From Phycisphaerales bacterium (GTDB taxonomy: Bacteria; Planctomycetota; Phycisphaerae; Tepidisphaerales; Tepidisphaeraceae), in NCBI GenBank assembly GCA_028288775.1, contig JAQGHP010000788.1, positions 1 to 37,211 of the forward strand: a DNA stretch of 37,211 bases, written 5' to 3'. This document shows, in pieces, positions 35,301 to 37,211 of this stretch (position 1 is the stretch's first letter; each line of letters opens with the position of its first letter). The notes beneath the pieces were generated by a model, which saw only the letters and a list, made by a program, of their open reading frames with translations, searched no databases and was not told the DNA's origin. Made by a program: the position numbers and the translations under genes.

Positions 35301-36206
35301 TCAAATCTTCGGCAGCGTCGGCCGCGTGCGGATCGCCTTGCGGATGATCCCCAAAACCTCCTCCCGCTCCGCCCCCGCCAGCGGCAATCGCGGCGGCCGC
35401 ACCGTCTCCGTACCATACCCGCACTCCGCATTCGCCAGCTTGATGTACTGCACGAGCTTCACGTGCGTGTCCAAATGCAGCAGCGGCGTATACCAGCGGT
35501 AAATCTCCCGCGCCTCCTCCCATCGCCCCGCCATCGCCAACCGCCACACCGCGCGGTTCTCCGCCGGGAACGCGTTCACCAAGCCCGACACCCACCCCAC
35601 CGCACCCAGCAGCGCCGCTTCGAGGGCGAGATCGTCCACGCCGCAGAAAAGAATGTATCGATCCCCCACCTCATTCTTGATGTCCGTGATCCGGCGGACG
35701 TTCTCCGACGATTCCTTGATCGCCACCAGCGTCGGCTCGTCCGCCAGATCCGCGAACATCTTCGGCGTGATATCCACCTTGTACGAAACCGGATTGTTGT
35801 AAACGAGGATTGGCAGATCGCTCGCCTTCGCGACGGCGCGGAAATGGGCGATCGTCTCCCGTTCGTCCGATTTGTAGACCATCGCCGGCAGCACCATGAG
35901 GCCGTCGGCTCCAGCCTTCTGCGCGTCCGCCGCGTAGCGGCAGGCGAGGCGAGTGGTGTACTCCGCCACGCCGCTGAGCACCGGCACTCTACCCGCGACG
36001 TGCTTCACCGTCGCCCGCAAAACCTCCATCTTCTCGGCATATTCCAGCGAGCAGTTCTCGCCGACCGTGCCAAGCATGATGAGCCCCTCGATGCCGGCAT
36101 CGAGCATCGCGTCCAGATGCTTGAGCGTCGCGGGCACGTCGAGCGAATGATCGCTTTTGAACTGCGTGGTAGCCGCGGGAAAAACGCCGTTCCAAGTCAC
36201 TTTCAT
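35301..36206 (-). CDS. DapA-family protein, pyrroline-4-hydroxy-2-carboxylate deaminase-like
   Basis: A 301-residue aldolase-type lyase. The Schiff-base Lys-164 is in VAIKESSENV and Tyr-136 in LVYNNPVSY. The start MKVTWNGVFPAATTQFKSD and LIMLGTVGENCSLEYAEK resemble the hydroxyproline-pathway deaminase (LhpC/HypD-like), which makes alpha-ketoglutarate semialdehyde and ammonia. Lysine-pathway DapA is less likely given the epimerase and dehydrogenase next to it. GAGGT precedes the ATG at 36206. It is separated from the epimerase by a 213-base gap with a hairpin. N-acetylneuraminate lyase or a keto-deoxy sugar aldolase would be alternatives outside this context. Confidence 0.85.
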   Translation of the reverse strand: MKVTWNGVFPAATTQFKSDHSLDVPATLKHLDAMLDAGIEGLIMLGTVGENCSLEYAEKMEVLRATVKHVAGRVPVLSGVAEYTTRLACRYAADAQKAGADGLMVLPAMVYKSDERETIAHFRAVAKASDLPILVYNNPVSYKVDITPKMFADLADEPTLVAIKESSENVRRITDIKNEVGDRYILFCGVDDLALEAALLGAVGWVSGLVNAFPAENRAVWRLAMAGRWEEAREIYRWYTPLLHLDTHVKLVQYIKLANAECGYGTETVRPPRLPLAGAEREEVLGIIRKAIRTRPTLPKI

Positions 36207-36215
36207 GATCGGACC

Positions 36216-36332
36216 TCAGTTAGAGCCGGGCACGTTTTGGTTGCTTCCAGCGGAAATCGAACGTACAGACGCCGAGGCGCAAATGAGCACCGCGCCGCAG
36301 AGCGAAGTCCCCGTGTCGATGAAGTTGTGCAT
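36216..36332 (-). CDS. possible small leader ORF (38 aa) before the deaminase gene
   Basis: A 38-codon frame, MHNFIDTGTSLCGAVLIC... ending NQNVPGSN, has AAGGAG at ideal spacing before the ATG at 36332 and stops 9 bases before the deaminase start. Part of it (36250-36285) is a degenerate arm of the CGCAGAGACGCCGAG repeat. It may be a real short peptide, a leader peptide that couples translation, or a chance frame made by the repeat. No codon pattern marks it as regulatory; it contains no proline or hydroxyproline-related codon cluster. Confidence 0.35.
   Translation of the reverse strand: MHNFIDTGTSLCGAVLICASASVRSISAGSNQNVPGSN
36250..36285 (-). repeat. single degenerate arm of the CGCAGAGA-type repeat
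   Basis: On the plus strand GAAATCGAACGTACAGACGC, then CGAGGCGCAAATGAG, closely follows the left arm of 29079-29229 and 23444-23496. No matching right arm is seen nearby, so this looks like a remnant. Confidence 0.6.
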
Positions 36333-36393
36333 GGGATGCTCCTTCGCCGTTCGATTGCGAGATCCTATCAAACGGATAATCGCGTGCGCGTCC

Positions 36394-36605
36394 CATGGCA
36401 CGGGCGGCCCGCCCGTGGGCGGCGGCACTCTGCCGCGTTGACCGTTACTCGGGCATGTGTGGCACAGCCGCCCTCGGCTGTGTTTTTATCTTCCGCCTTC
36501 GGCGGAATCACAGCCGGGGGCGGCTGTGCCACATTGCTTTCTTCAATCCGAGTACGGATCGAACGTCACGGAGTAGCGCGACCATGGGCGGGCCGCCCGT
36601 GCCAC
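36394..36605 (+). repeat. composite mosaic palindromic element, copy 2 (plus orientation)
   Basis: The outer arms CATGGCACGGGCGGCCCGCC (from 36394) and CCATGGGCGGGCCGCCCGTG (from 36582) enclose further parts. Inside are the hairpin with arms 36457-36484 and 36509-36533 (TGTGGCACAGCCGCCCTCGG and its asymmetric partner), a linker GCTTTCTTC and the GAACGTCACGGAGTAGCGCG module. The asymmetry of the hairpin (CCCTC against GGGGG) fixes the orientation, which is opposite to the copy at 31100-31276. The 419-base gap before the M24 gene holds only this, the remnant repeat and the small leader frame. Confidence 0.9.
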
Positions 36606-36625
36606 GAAATGCGGCCAGCCAAAGC

Positions 36626-37211
36626 CTACGTCTTCCTCGCCGCTTTCATCGCTCTCCCGGATTTTCCGCTCATCAGCTCTTCGATCTCCTCCGGCTCGAT
36701 CGGGATGTCCGCCATCAGATCCACATTGCCCGTTTCGGTGATCAGCACGTCGTTCTCCAGGCGAATGCCGAAGCCCTCTTCCTTGATGTAGATGCCCGGC
36801 TCCAGCGTGAGCACCCAGCCCGGTTGCATCGGCTTTTGCGGCAGACCCAGGTCATGTACATCGAGCCCCAGCGGGTGGGCAACGCCGTGCATGAAATACT
36901 TTCGGACTGCCGGGTTGTCCGGGTCCTGCTTGCGGACTTGCGAGGGCTTGAGTAGTCCCAGGTCCACGCATTCCTTTGTCGTGAGTTCTTCGGCCCGCTT
37001 GCGGAGGTCGCGGGTCAGGACGCCGGGGCGCATCTCGCTCATCAGTGTGCGGAAGACGCGCAGAACGGCGCGGTAGACCTCCTTCTGTCGACGGGTGAAA
37101 CGCCCGCTCACGGGGATCGTGCGGGTAAGGTCCGACATGTAATTCCCATACCCCGCGGCCACGTCCAGCAGCAGAAGCTGCCCGGCCTTGCAAGGCTGGT
37201 CGTTGCTGACG
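36626..37211 (-). CDS. M24 family Xaa-Pro aminopeptidase, partial
   Basis: The C-terminal 194 residues of a metallopeptidase; the N-terminal part lies beyond the window end. The five metal ligands of the pita-bread fold are all present. They are Asp in LLLLDVAAGYGNY and Asp in MSDLTRTIPVSG, His in HGVAHPLGLDVHD, Glu in LTLEPGIYI and Glu in GIRLENDVLI. PepP-type enzymes remove residues before proline, releasing peptides or, in the related prolidases, free imino acids. It lies upstream of the hydroxyproline genes on the same strand, which would fit peptide-derived hydroxyproline as the cluster's source; this link is inferred. The tail GKSGRAMKAARKT is basic. Confidence 0.9.
   Translation of the reverse strand, partial: VSNDQPCKAGQLLLLDVAAGYGNYMSDLTRTIPVSGRFTRRQKEVYRAVLRVFRTLMSEMRPGVLTRDLRKRAEELTTKECVDLGLLKPSQVRKQDPDNPAVRKYFMHGVAHPLGLDVHDLGLPQKPMQPGWVLTLEPGIYIKEEGFGIRLENDVLITETGNVDLMADIPIEPEEIEELMSGKSGRAMKAARKT

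Noticed and set aside
35301-36206. Lysine biosynthesis dihydrodipicolinate synthase (DapA)
   Set aside because: The start block GVFPAATTQF and the neighbouring epimerase and dehydrogenases fit the hydroxyproline deaminase better, and no lysine genes are present.
34221-36791. A very long open frame (about 850 codons) on the strand opposite the hydroxyproline genes
   Set aside because: It is antisense to well-recognised enzymes and contains no domain. Its composition (many H, R, P) is typical of shadow frames in GC-rich DNA. Similar frames at 29131-30957, 26131-27660 and 12879-14318 were rejected for the same reason.

Overview
The window looks like chromosomal DNA of a high-GC planctomycete. 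The best evidence is the short N-terminal motif EPLESRQLLSG in the gene at 24877, which is typical of planctomycete surface or exported proteins. Supporting features are the GlmU-like nucleotidyltransferase/beta-helix fusion, the sugar phosphate isomerase, the GH42-like hydrolase and very abundant intergenic palindromes. I see no phage, insertion sequence, CRISPR array, rRNA or tRNA. The exact lineage (a Phycisphaerae-like group is plausible) cannot be fixed from sequence reading alone.

Layout. 1-4020: a lipoprotein, then a minus-strand NitT/TauT/SsuA-type ABC importer operon (substrate-binding lipoprotein, ATPase, permease). 4090-9525: recR, a lysine/alanine-rich basic protein with a small partner, two proline/alanine-rich lipoproteins, a membrane-anchored protein, a D-isomer 2-hydroxyacid dehydrogenase and a 54-residue membrane protein. 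9557-18159: a secreted GH42-like hydrolase divergent from a type IIA Ca2+-ATPase, a 53-residue membrane protein, panE and the GlmU-like enzyme. 18159-24729: sugar phosphate isomerase, hypB divergent from a NiCoT nickel transporter, an ABC-F ATPase, rutE and a small possible DNA-binding protein. 24877-30960: an exported ASH-domain protein, tex, a cytidylate-kinase-like protein and a DHA2 drug exporter. 31314-37211 (minus strand): a catabolic cluster for trans-4-hydroxy-L-proline. It contains an M24 Xaa-Pro peptidase (cut by the window end), a DapA-family deaminase, a two-cysteine hydroxyproline epimerase, a DAO-type FAD dehydrogenase and a fused [2Fe-2S]/FAD/BFD subunit. Together these would release hydroxyproline from peptides, epimerise it, oxidise it and deaminate it to alpha-ketoglutarate semialdehyde. 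The last dehydrogenase of the pathway is not in the window.

The most unusual content is between, and twice inside, the genes. Almost every gap holds a long palindrome. Some have arms made of tandem 6-8 base words; others are mosaics of a few GC-rich modules. A composite element of about 200 bp occurs in opposite orientations on the two sides of the hydroxyproline cluster. Two palindromes lie in frame inside conserved enzymes: one in the nucleotide-binding region of the Ca2+-ATPase, one in the inter-domain linker of the fused dehydrogenase subunit. Several plus-strand genes also have a TANNAT box ending 6-9 bases before the start codon and no ribosome binding site, which suggests leaderless transcripts. 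All alignments here were made by eye.
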